From: Actinomycetota bacterium | GTDB lineage: Bacteria > Actinomycetota > Thermoleophilia > Solirubrobacterales > Solirubrobacteraceae | Reading direction: 5' to 3' | Assembly: GCA_009699565.1 (NCBI GenBank) | Contig: WLNX01000095.1 | Location: 1-6,928, forward strand | Length of the DNA: 6,928 nt | Program-made: the position numbers and the translations under genes | In this document: positions 1 through 5,666 of the stretch, one piece after another | Layout: the number at the start of each line of letters is the position of its first letter | Position numbering within the stretch: position 1 is the stretch's first letter | Notes under the pieces: model-generated | Databases searched by the model: none | Told to the model about the DNA's origin: nothing | The model's input: the letters and a program-made list of their open reading frames with translations, nothing else

Positions 1-11
1 ACCGTTGAGGG

Positions 12-1007
12 ATGGCCGAAGCCGCTTCACAGCGCCACTACCGCCGCGGTCCCCTGCGTGACATTTGGCCTTCCCCGGCCCGCCCGCTGACCCATCGCGC
101 GGCCGGGAAGGCCGACGGGCAGTACGGCGTCTCGGACAGTCCCGACTGGCGATCGATCGACTGGCCGCTGCACACCCACCAGATTGAGGTCAACGGCCGC
201 TCGATGAACTACGTCGACATCGGCGCCGGCGAGAAGACTGTCGTCTTCGTCCACGGACTCGGCGGGTCCTGGCAGAACTGGCTTGAGAACCTCCCGCGCA
301 CTTCGCTGAGCTGCCGGGCGATCGCCGTTGACCTGCCCGGGTTCGGCCGCTCGCAGATGCCGGCTGATCAAATCTCGATAACCGGCTTTGCATCCGCCGT
401 TGACCGGTTCTGCGAGGCGCTAGGCCTCGACTCCGTCATCCTCGTCGGCAATTCGATGGGCGGCTTCACCGCTGCCGAGGTGGCGATTCGCCACCCCGAT
501 CGCGTCTCACACCTCGTCCTTGTCGACGCGGCAGGCATCAGCTCCGCGGCGGTGACCCGCTCACGCTTTGGCGAGCGCTTCGCACGTCAGTTGATGATGC
601 GCGGTCAGGGCAACCCAGAGGGAGCGAAGAAGATGCTGACGCGCCCCGGCTTCACGGCACTCGGAATGGGCCTAGTCGCGCGTTATCCGACGAGACTTTC
701 CAAGGACTTCCTTGCAGAGCAGATCCTTACCTTTGGTGATGAGGGCTTCGCACCAGCCTTCGACGCGATCCTCGCCTACGACTTCCGCGAGCGACTGCCT
801 GAGATAGACGACCCGGTGCTCGTCGTCCAGGGCGAAGACGACATCCTCGTTCCGCTTGGCGACGCGATCGAGTTCTGCGAGCGAATCCCGGACTCCGAGC
901 TGCTGCTGCTCCCGGACACCGGCCACGTGCCGATGTTCGAGCGCCCGAAGGTTTTCAACGACGCACTGCTGGCGTTCATCGAAGCACCGCTCGCCGCGAA
1001 CAGTTAG
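12..1007 (+). CDS. Alpha/beta hydrolase (fold-1 family)
   Basis: A 331-residue alpha/beta-hydrolase-fold enzyme, probably a cytoplasmic esterase or related hydrolase; the substrate cannot be told from sequence. Seen directly: the oxyanion-side HGLGG loop at residues 81-85, DLPGFGRS at 107-114, the nucleophile elbow GNSMGG with Ser148, the acid in GEDD with Asp277 (GxxD position), and the catalytic His305 in DTGH. Residues about 175-255 form the variable cap. The core starts near residue 55, so the first 50 residues (basic, Pro-rich) are an extension without a recognisable domain. The start is well constrained: TGA at 6-8 is in frame just upstream, and no other ATG, GTG or TTG start occurs before Met65, which lies inside the first core strand. 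GAGG sits too close to the ATG to be an ideal ribosome site. The next hydrolase starts 10 bases after the stop. Fold is sure, substrate unknown. Confidence 0.93.
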   Translation: MAEAASQRHYRRGPLRDIWPSPARPLTHRAAGKADGQYGVSDSPDWRSIDWPLHTHQIEVNGRSMNYVDIGAGEKTVVFVHGLGGSWQNWLENLPRTSLSCRAIAVDLPGFGRSQMPADQISITGFASAVDRFCEALGLDSVILVGNSMGGFTAAEVAIRHPDRVSHLVLVDAAGISSAAVTRSRFGERFARQLMMRGQGNPEGAKKMLTRPGFTALGMGLVARYPTRLSKDFLAEQILTFGDEGFAPAFDAILAYDFRERLPEIDDPVLVVQGEDDILVPLGDAIEFCERIPDSELLLLPDTGHVPMFERPKVFNDALLAFIEAPLAANS

Positions 1008-1010
1008 CGT
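1005..1010 (+). promoter_or_regulatory. Candidate -10 element for the second hydrolase (leaderless start)
   Basis: TAGCGT matches the TANNNT -10 consensus and lies exactly 7 bases before the ATG at 1018, so transcription would begin at or next to the start codon. It overlaps the TAG stop of the preceding gene. No convincing -35 box is visible 16-18 bases upstream, and no Shine-Dalgarno sequence lies between it and the ATG. The same geometry recurs before 2103. Confidence 0.4.
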
Positions 1011-1017
1011 CCAGCCA

Positions 1018-2076
1018 ATGGACACGGCAACCGCAGCGATCAAGGCTCAGGGCGCGCTCGTGCGCGGCGCAATGCGGCTAGGGCCCCGCGCACAAGTGAA
1101 GCTGGCTGGCGGGACTCCCGTCGAACTGGACGGGCAGACGCTGGACCCGGGCCTGCAGCTCTTGCTGAAGCTGATGGAAATGGCACCCCAGCCACGGATG
1201 GAGACGCTGACAGCGGAGCAGGCGAGGGCCGGCGTCACCGCATCGCGTGAGCTGATCGCCTCGCCGGTAATCGAGATGGGGGCCGTTCAGGACACGTCCA
1301 TCGCCGGTGCTGATGGACCGCTGAAAGCACGCCTTTACGTACCGAAAGAATGCCTTGGAGCGACAAGTCCGCTGCTCGTCTTCTACCACGGCGGCGGATT
1401 CGTGATCGGTGATCTTGAGAGCCACGATGCTCCCTGCCGCGTGCTTGCCGAACACTCGGGCTGCCGCGTTCTGGCAGTCGATTACAGGCTCGCTCCAGAG
1501 CATCCGTATCCTGCCGCCTCCGACGATGCGTTGGCTGCCTTCCGCGACGCCGTGGCTCGCGCCGCCGAGTTCGGCGCCGACCCGGAGCGGATAGCCGTTG
1601 GCGGCGACAGCGCCGGCGGCCATCTCGCAACAGTCACCGCCCAGAGCGCGCTCGCCGACGGAGGACCCGCTCCGGCATTTCAGCTCCTGATCTACCCGGT
1701 CTGCGATTTCGCCGAGAAGTACCCCTCCTACCACCTGTTCAGTGAGGGCTTCTTCCTCACGGAGGCACAGATGGACTGGTTTGGACGGCTGTACCTGCCG
1801 GAGGGCTCTGACCTGGAAGCCCCGACTGCGTCGCCGCTGAAGGCCGGCCCGCTTGCAGGACTCGCGCCGGCGCACATCATCACGGCCGGCTTCGATCCGC
1901 TTCGCGACGAGGGAGAGGCCTACGCGGCAAAGCTCAAGGCCGACGGCGTTGACGTGACCCTGCGCCGCCACCCGTCGCTGATTCACGGCTTCCTCAACTT
2001 CTCGGCAGTCAACCGGACCGCGCACGACGCCGTCTGCGAAATGGCAGGCGTGCTGCGCGCAGCTCTAGGTGCCTGA
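1018..2076 (+). CDS. Alpha/beta hydrolase, hormone-sensitive lipase (GDXG) family esterase
   Basis: A 352-residue carboxylesterase/lipase-like enzyme of the Abhydrolase_3 (HSL, family IV) group, which typically hydrolyses short- to medium-chain esters. Signature motifs are present in order: the oxyanion-hole HGGG at residues 124-127, GDSAG at 196-200 with nucleophile Ser198, the acid Asp293 in FDPLRDE, and His323 in LIHGF. Residues 1-80 form the N-terminal cap, including DGQTLDPGLQ, a stretch common at this place in actinobacterial members. The reading frame is open back to 856, but that part lies inside the previous gene in another frame and reads as Ser/Arg/Cys-rich shadow sequence, so ATG 1018 is chosen. 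It follows the first hydrolase by 10 bases; the two belong to different families and are not a recent duplication. No signal peptide, so probably cytoplasmic. Substrate not predictable. Confidence 0.95.
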   Translation: MDTATAAIKAQGALVRGAMRLGPRAQVKLAGGTPVELDGQTLDPGLQLLLKLMEMAPQPRMETLTAEQARAGVTASRELIASPVIEMGAVQDTSIAGADGPLKARLYVPKECLGATSPLLVFYHGGGFVIGDLESHDAPCRVLAEHSGCRVLAVDYRLAPEHPYPAASDDALAAFRDAVARAAEFGADPERIAVGGDSAGGHLATVTAQSALADGGPAPAFQLLIYPVCDFAEKYPSYHLFSEGFFLTEAQMDWFGRLYLPEGSDLEAPTASPLKAGPLAGLAPAHIITAGFDPLRDEGEAYAAKLKADGVDVTLRRHPSLIHGFLNFSAVNRTAHDAVCEMAGVLRAALGA

Positions 2077-2089
2077 GCGGTTCTGCAGG

Positions 2090-2095
2090 TAGGCT
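2090..2095 (+). promoter_or_regulatory. Candidate -10 element for the PstS-like/DUF4239/LivJ-like operon
   Basis: TAGGCT fits TANNNT and is separated by exactly 7 bases from the GTG at 2103, the geometry of a leaderless actinobacterial start. No clear TTGACA-like -35 lies 16-18 bases upstream. The overlapping AGGTAGG at 2087-2093 could alternatively serve as a weak ribosome site at a spacing of 9 bases, so promoter and ribosome-site readings compete. It lies in the 26-base gap after the esterase stop. Confidence 0.45.
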
Positions 2096-2102
2096 GCGCG
2101 AC

Positions 2103-3107
2103 GTGCCGAGGCCAACTCATAGAGCAATACGTTTCGCCCTCAGCGTTGGGGTTGCCCTGACGGCTCTTGGTGGCTGCGGCGGCAATACGCTCGACCAGTC
2201 GATCTCGGTCGGAGGGTCGCCATCGGTGCAGCCATTTCTGTCGATGACGGTCGACCGCTTTGCTCCTGAGAACCCGCTGGCTCGCTTCGAAATCAAGATG
2301 AACGGAAGCAGCGAGGGGATTGGCAACCTCTGCGACCAACTGGTCGACGTAGCGGCAACCGCGCGCAAGATGACCCCGAAGGAGATTGAAGCCTGCTCAG
2401 CTTCGGGCACGTCGCTCACGTCAATCCCCGTCGCACGCGACGCAATCGTCCTCTTCACTAACAAGAAGAGCTCGAACAAGATCGATTGCCTTACAGTGCC
2501 GCAGATCTATTCGCTCGTCGGCCCCGAATCAGCCGGTTTCAAGCGATGGAGCGACGGTATGGGGATTGCTAGCCAGCTGAGCGAAACCTCGACGCTCCCG
2601 AAGATTCCTCTGACCGTGATCGGTCCGCCGCAGACCTCAGGAACTGTCGATCTGCTGATCGATCAGACGATCTCCCCCTTCTCTCAGGCGCGCCAGCGCA
2701 GCTCCGAGCTGCGACCCGACTACCGCGCCCTCGCGAGCGACGCGATGATCCCCGGAGAGGTGTCGCGGGTCAAGAACAGCATCGGCTTTGCCGATTACGA
2801 GAAGGCACAACGCTGGCGCTCCGAGGTTCGCTTCCTCGAGGTAGATTCAGGCCGTGGCTGCGTCCCCGCGACCGCGGCAACAATCAGGGCCGGGAGCTAC
2901 GCCCTCTCCCGCTCACAGTTCCTGTTTGTAAGCCTCAAAGCTGCCGCCGCCAATCCGACGCTCGCCGCGTTCATCTCCTTTGCACTTGAGCCAGCGCAGC
3001 TAGTGGACGAAGGCAACGCGTCCGGCATCTCGCTCGCTCCGAAAGAGATTGACGCCGCCAACCAGATCTGGAGCGCCGCGGCCGACGCAGCGGGAGTTTC
3101 ACAATGA
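2103..3107 (+). CDS. PstS-like substrate-binding lipoprotein
   Basis: A 334-residue type II periplasmic-binding-fold protein of the phosphate-binding PstS group (PBP_like_2), predicted to be tethered outside the membrane. The start is GTG. Residues 1-10 are basic, 11-22 hydrophobic, and LGGC ends at Cys25, a plausible though imperfect lipobox. Family landmarks in order: GGSPSVQPF (37-45), GSSEGIGNL (68-76), VDVAATAR (81-88), a SIPVARDAIVLF strand (107-118), LTVPQIYSLVG (130-140), TSGT (178-181), SIGFADYEKA (226-235) and YALSRSQFLFV (266-276). The usual Arg ahead of the SGT loop, and the Asp/Ser-Arg contacts after the VD strand, are not recognisable (GPPQTSGT and ATAR here), so phosphate may not be the ligand. 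The last bases overlap the next gene as ATGA. No pstCAB genes are nearby. Role as sensor or receptor is inference. Confidence 0.88.
   Translation: MPRPTHRAIRFALSVGVALTALGGCGGNTLDQSISVGGSPSVQPFLSMTVDRFAPENPLARFEIKMNGSSEGIGNLCDQLVDVAATARKMTPKEIEACSASGTSLTSIPVARDAIVLFTNKKSSNKIDCLTVPQIYSLVGPESAGFKRWSDGMGIASQLSETSTLPKIPLTVIGPPQTSGTVDLLIDQTISPFSQARQRSSELRPDYRALASDAMIPGEVSRVKNSIGFADYEKAQRWRSEVRFLEVDSGRGCVPATAATIRAGSYALSRSQFLFVSLKAAAANPTLAAFISFALEPAQLVDEGNASGISLAPKEIDAANQIWSAAADAAGVSQ
3092..3096 (+). promoter_or_regulatory. Ribosome binding site for the DUF4239-type gene
   Basis: GGGAG lies 7 bases before the ATG at 3104, inside the 3' end of the PstS-like gene. It is the clearest Shine-Dalgarno sequence in the window and supports re-initiation at the ATGA overlap rather than a separate promoter. 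Confidence 0.6.
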
Positions 3108-3916
3108 GTTCGTCGCTAAGCGCAGCTCCGGGTTTGGTGATCCTGGCTGTTTGTCTAATCGTGGCCTTCGGCTTCGCCGGGCTAGTGGCCTACCTGCTGC
3201 GCCGGTACCTGCCGCCAGGGCTGCGCGAACCGTCAGGCGCTACAGCGGCCGCCTACATGACTGCGTTCGGGAGCCTCTTTGCCTTCCTGACTGGATTCCT
3301 AATCAATTCTGAATACGCGACGCTGAAATCGGCACAGTCGTACGTGGGGCAGGAAGTCGCCGCCGCCACACAGCTAGCGTCCGCCAGCGCAACCCTCCCC
3401 CCTCCCGACGCCGCCCGAATTCAGGATGAGATGGTCGTCTACCTTTCATCGTTGCCAGGTGCGGAATGGAGGGCGCTGTCGCAGCGGAGGCCGGACAGCT
3501 CGCCGTCCGGTCAGTACCTGAGCGATCTTCAGCAGCAGGTTTATACGCTCTCGGAGCGCAAGTACCCGTCATCAGCGGCACTCTCGTCAATGGCCGGCGG
3601 GATCGAAGAGATGACGCAGGCCCGCCGCCAGTGGTTGGCGATCGCCGCAAGCTCGCTGCCGCTGCCGCTGCTGGTGCTTTGCGTCGTTGCCGCCGCCGCC
3701 CTGATTCTCAACGCCCTCGTAGTGGCAATCAGATCCGGATCTCGCTACTCAATCGTTGCGACCGGACTGGTGCTGATTGTTGCACTCGACATCGCCGCCA
3801 TCGCGGCGATCACCGGGCCGTTCCAAGGCCCGTTCATCGCCAAACCAGAGCCGATCGTGAAGCTCGTCAATGAGATTCAGGACGGTCGCTACAAGCCTTG
3901 GATAAGCGGGCAATGA
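3104..3916 (+). CDS. DUF4239-type (bestrophin-like) four-helix membrane protein
   Basis: A 270-residue integral membrane protein with four predicted helices: about 11-32, 49-67, 184-209 and 217-236. Between helices 2 and 3 is a soluble segment of about 115 residues, largely helical and rich in Ala, Gln and Glu (for example QSYVGQEVAAATQLAS at 78-93 and GGIEEMTQARRQWL at 165-178). After helix 4 comes PFQGPFIAKPEPIVKLV (239-255). This matches the two-plus-two layout and the C-terminal PF-G-x3-x-PEP signature of the DUF4239 family, annotated as bestrophin-like; its function is unknown and channel activity is only a suggestion. The start at 3104 is fixed by GGGAG at 7-base spacing and by the ATGA overlap with the PstS-like gene; its own stop overlaps the next start the same way. 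The intervening loop and the two flanking extracytoplasmic binding proteins suggest a partner role, which is inference. Confidence 0.8.
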   Translation: MSSSLSAAPGLVILAVCLIVAFGFAGLVAYLLRRYLPPGLREPSGATAAAYMTAFGSLFAFLTGFLINSEYATLKSAQSYVGQEVAAATQLASASATLPPPDAARIQDEMVVYLSSLPGAEWRALSQRRPDSSPSGQYLSDLQQQVYTLSERKYPSSAALSSMAGGIEEMTQARRQWLAIAASSLPLPLLVLCVVAAAALILNALVVAIRSGSRYSIVATGLVLIVALDIAAIAAITGPFQGPFIAKPEPIVKLVNEIQDGRYKPWISGQ

Positions 3917-5220
3917 GCCGACGCGCCAAACTAGCCGCGGGCGGAGCGGCCGCCTGTCTGCTGGCCTTGTTGCTGGCCGTCGTGATGTGGCCTTCCGCAA
4001 ACGCGCCCGACCCGTGCGCGGCCGATTCGTCGCGCTGCGCGACGATCGCTGCCGGCGAGCCGATCTACCTCGGAACGCTGCTGTCCGACACGGACACTCA
4101 AGGCATCGACGCTCTCACCTCGACCGAGCTTGCGATCGACTATCTCGACGGCCGCTTCGACGGGATTGGCGGACGCCTGCTGGACCACCCGATCTCGCTG
4201 GTCAGCGAGAACGACGGCTGCAGCCCCGAGGGCGGGCGACTCGGAGCGGAGCGGCTACTGCAGGAGGACAAGCTGCTCGGGGTAGTCGGGCCGACCTGCT
4301 CGTCGTCGGCACTTGATGCGGCCGACGCACTGCTGACCGCACGAAAGACGCCGATCATCAGCCCGTCGAACAGCGCGCCTTCGTTGACGGATGCGGAGCG
4401 CCATCAACGCTACTACTTCCGCACCGCACTAAACGACCTGCTCCAGGCCGAAGTTGCTTCCGCTTTCGCCTACGAGAAGCTCGGCGGGCGGACTGCGGCG
4501 GTGATGTTCAGCCCTTCGGCTTATTCAAGCCAGCTCGGCGTGGCCTTCGGAAATCGCTTCAAGCTGAAGGGTGGAACCGTTGTCTCCCGATCGAACCTCG
4601 AAGGGTCGGGCGGACTGACTGGTGCGATCCGGGCCGCGGAGCGCAAGAAGCCTGACGTGATTTTCGTGCCGGTGCAGATGTCAACTAAGCCTTCCTGCGC
4701 CGACACTGTCGCTGCGATCCGCGCGTCGGCAACTCTGAGAGCGAGCCGCGTGATTGTTTCCGAAGCCTGCCAGGACCGCACCTTCCTGACCGCGCTCGGC
4801 AAGGAGGCCGCCGGAGTATTCGCGTCCGGCCCCGACGCCGGCGACACCGCCCGCGACCCGTTCTACCAAAGCGAGTATCTCCCGGCCTTCAAGCGCAGCT
4901 CCGGCGCCGCCCCTGCCGGCGTGTTCGACACCAACGCCTTTGATGCTGCCAATCTGATCTTCGACGCGATCAGACAAGCGGCAGAGAGGCAGCCGGGAGG
5001 AGGCCTTGTCGTCGACCGCGAGAAGATGCGCTCTGCGCTGCTCGAAGTCAAGGGTTACTCGGGACTCTCCGGCACGCTCGATTGCAGCACAACCGGTGAC
5101 TGCGCTCAGGGCGGACGGATCGCCGTCTACAAGGCCCCTGATTGGCCCGTCCTCAACCCGAAGGCTAAGCCCGTATTCAGCCAGTCGAAGTCCATCGTCG
5201 AGCTCCTGACCGGCCCTTAG
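3913..5220 (+). CDS. LivJ-type (type I periplasmic-binding fold) amino-acid-binding-like protein
   Basis: A 435-residue protein of the branched-chain amino acid receptor group (Peripla_BP_6). Residues 1-7 are basic and 8-25 hydrophobic; SANA at 28-31 could be a signal peptidase site, otherwise the segment is a membrane anchor. There is no proper lipobox. The binding domain spans about 50-415. As in LivJ, Cys103 and Cys129 (DGC and GPTCSSS) should form the first-lobe disulfide; Ser130 and SPSNSAP (150-156) fall where LivJ binds the ligand carboxylate, and Glu284 (VSEAC) lines up by eye with the ammonium-binding Glu. The second-lobe Tyr of LivJ is not evident (VPVQMSTKP). Further Cys pairs at 35/42, 262/286 and 391/397 suggest a disulfide-rich exported protein. 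ATG 3913 is chosen because it overlaps the previous stop as ATGA; a TTG at 3898 is less likely. No permease or ATPase gene follows. Confidence 0.88.
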   Translation: MSRRAKLAAGGAAACLLALLLAVVMWPSANAPDPCAADSSRCATIAAGEPIYLGTLLSDTDTQGIDALTSTELAIDYLDGRFDGIGGRLLDHPISLVSENDGCSPEGGRLGAERLLQEDKLLGVVGPTCSSSALDAADALLTARKTPIISPSNSAPSLTDAERHQRYYFRTALNDLLQAEVASAFAYEKLGGRTAAVMFSPSAYSSQLGVAFGNRFKLKGGTVVSRSNLEGSGGLTGAIRAAERKKPDVIFVPVQMSTKPSCADTVAAIRASATLRASRVIVSEACQDRTFLTALGKEAAGVFASGPDAGDTARDPFYQSEYLPAFKRSSGAAPAGVFDTNAFDAANLIFDAIRQAAERQPGGGLVVDREKMRSALLEVKGYSGLSGTLDCSTTGDCAQGGRIAVYKAPDWPVLNPKAKPVFSQSKSIVELLTGP

Positions 5221-5232
5221 CGCCAGGTCAGG
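5205..5232. terminator. Candidate bidirectional hairpin at the convergent gene junction
   Basis: CCTGACC (5205-5211) pairs with GGTCAGG (5226-5232); inside it GGC (5212-5214) pairs with GCC (5222-5224), leaving a 7-base loop and one bulged A at 5225. The hairpin contains the TAG stop of the LivJ-like gene and the stop of the minus-strand YjdM gene. It is followed on the plus strand by CCTTCTTC, a poor U-tract, so it may work as a GC-type terminator or only as an mRNA 3'-end stabiliser. Confidence 0.45.
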
Positions 5233-5584
5233 CCTTCTTCACGACGCTGGACTTCAGTTGCATCGGTCCGAAGCCGTCAACCTTGCAGTCAATGTCGTGA
5301 TCGCCTACGCCGTTGATCAGGCGGATGTTGCGGACCTTCGTACCGACCTTGATCGCCGTTGAACTGCCTTTGACCTTGAGGTCTTTGACCACCGTCACGG
5401 TGTCCCCGTCAGCGAGGACGTTGCCAACCGAGTCTCGAATCGCGGCCATCTGCACTTTTTCGTCGTCTGATTGCGAGGCGGCAGGCGCCCACTCGTGGCC
5501 ACACATCGAGCAGACGAGGACGTCCTCACGCTCGTAGTGGTGCTCGCTAGAGCAGTCGGGACAGAGCGTTGTCGAAGCGGTCAC
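5228..5584 (-). CDS. yjdM: YjdM/PhnA-family zinc-ribbon protein
   Basis: A 118-residue cytoplasmic protein matching the full length of E. coli YjdM (formerly PhnA). The N-terminal zinc ribbon has Cys8-x2-Cys11 and Cys25-x2-Cys28 followed by GHEW (29-32). A short acidic linker leads to the C-terminal PhnA domain (about 51-118) with DSVGNVLADGD, VKDLKVKG and the terminal MQLKSSVVKKA. Despite its old name, the family is not a phosphonoacetate hydrolase by established evidence, and its cellular role is unclear; no phosphonate gene is near. The start is GTG; the zinc ribbon begins six residues in, so no later start is possible. No Shine-Dalgarno site is visible; a weak -10-like hexamer lies 7 bases upstream. 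It is downstream of the propeller gene on the same strand (82-base gap) and converges with the LivJ-like gene at 7 bases. Confidence 0.95.
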   Translation of the reverse strand: MTASTTLCPDCSSEHHYEREDVLVCSMCGHEWAPAASQSDDEKVQMAAIRDSVGNVLADGDTVTVVKDLKVKGSSTAIKVGTKVRNIRLINGVGDHDIDCKVDGFGPMQLKSSVVKKA

Positions 5585-5591
5585 TGGCTGG

Positions 5592-5597
5592 AGTGTC
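5592..5597 (-). promoter_or_regulatory. Weak candidate -10 element for yjdM
   Basis: On the minus strand GACACT (A at position 2 and T at position 6 of TANNNT, but G at position 1) lies exactly 7 bases before the GTG at 5584. By itself it would be ignored; it is listed because its spacing equals that of the better elements before 1018 and 2103 and because no ribosome site is visible. Confidence 0.25.
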
Positions 5598-5625
5598 GCA
5601 GGGGTGCTGTGTCTGGAGCGGAGCG

Positions 5626-5642
5626 GGCGCGGCGGACGCGCC
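5626..5642 (-). terminator. GC-rich hairpin behind the propeller gene
   Basis: Read on the minus strand, GGCGCG and CGCGCC form a perfect 6-bp stem around the 5-base loop TCCGC, 24 bases after the propeller stop codon and 41 bases before the yjdM start. There is no T-tract after it, so it would be a U-less terminator of the kind common in GC-rich actinobacteria, or merely chance in GC-rich DNA. Confidence 0.35.
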
Positions 5643-5666
5643 GGACTCTCGACCTGCCGCCGGCGA

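Noticed and set aside
856..1017. Upstream extension of the esterase frame into the first hydrolase gene
   Set aside because: The extra residues are Ser/Arg/Cys-rich out-of-frame translation of the preceding gene; the family N-terminus begins after ATG 1018.
1078..2025. A 315-codon open frame on the minus strand opposite the esterase gene
   Set aside because: It lies fully antisense to a gene with an intact catalytic motif set, shows no recognisable domain, and long antisense frames are expected opposite GC-rich coding sequence.
3898..3912. TTG start five codons before the chosen start of the LivJ-like gene
   Set aside because: The ATG at 3913 forms the same ATGA overlap used by the preceding gene pair; the TTG adds only five residues and has no better ribosome site.
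3913..3933. Twin-arginine export signal at the start of the LivJ-like protein (S-R-R-A-K-L)
   Set aside because: The Phe-Leu-Lys part of the Tat consensus is absent; an ordinary Sec signal or anchor explains the basic start and hydrophobic stretch.
5228..5584. Phosphonate-degradation function for the PhnA-named gene, linked to the PstS-like gene as a phosphate regulon
   Set aside because: YjdM/PhnA-family proteins are not established phosphonoacetate hydrolases, no phn or pst transport genes are present, and the gene is convergent with the PstS-like operon.
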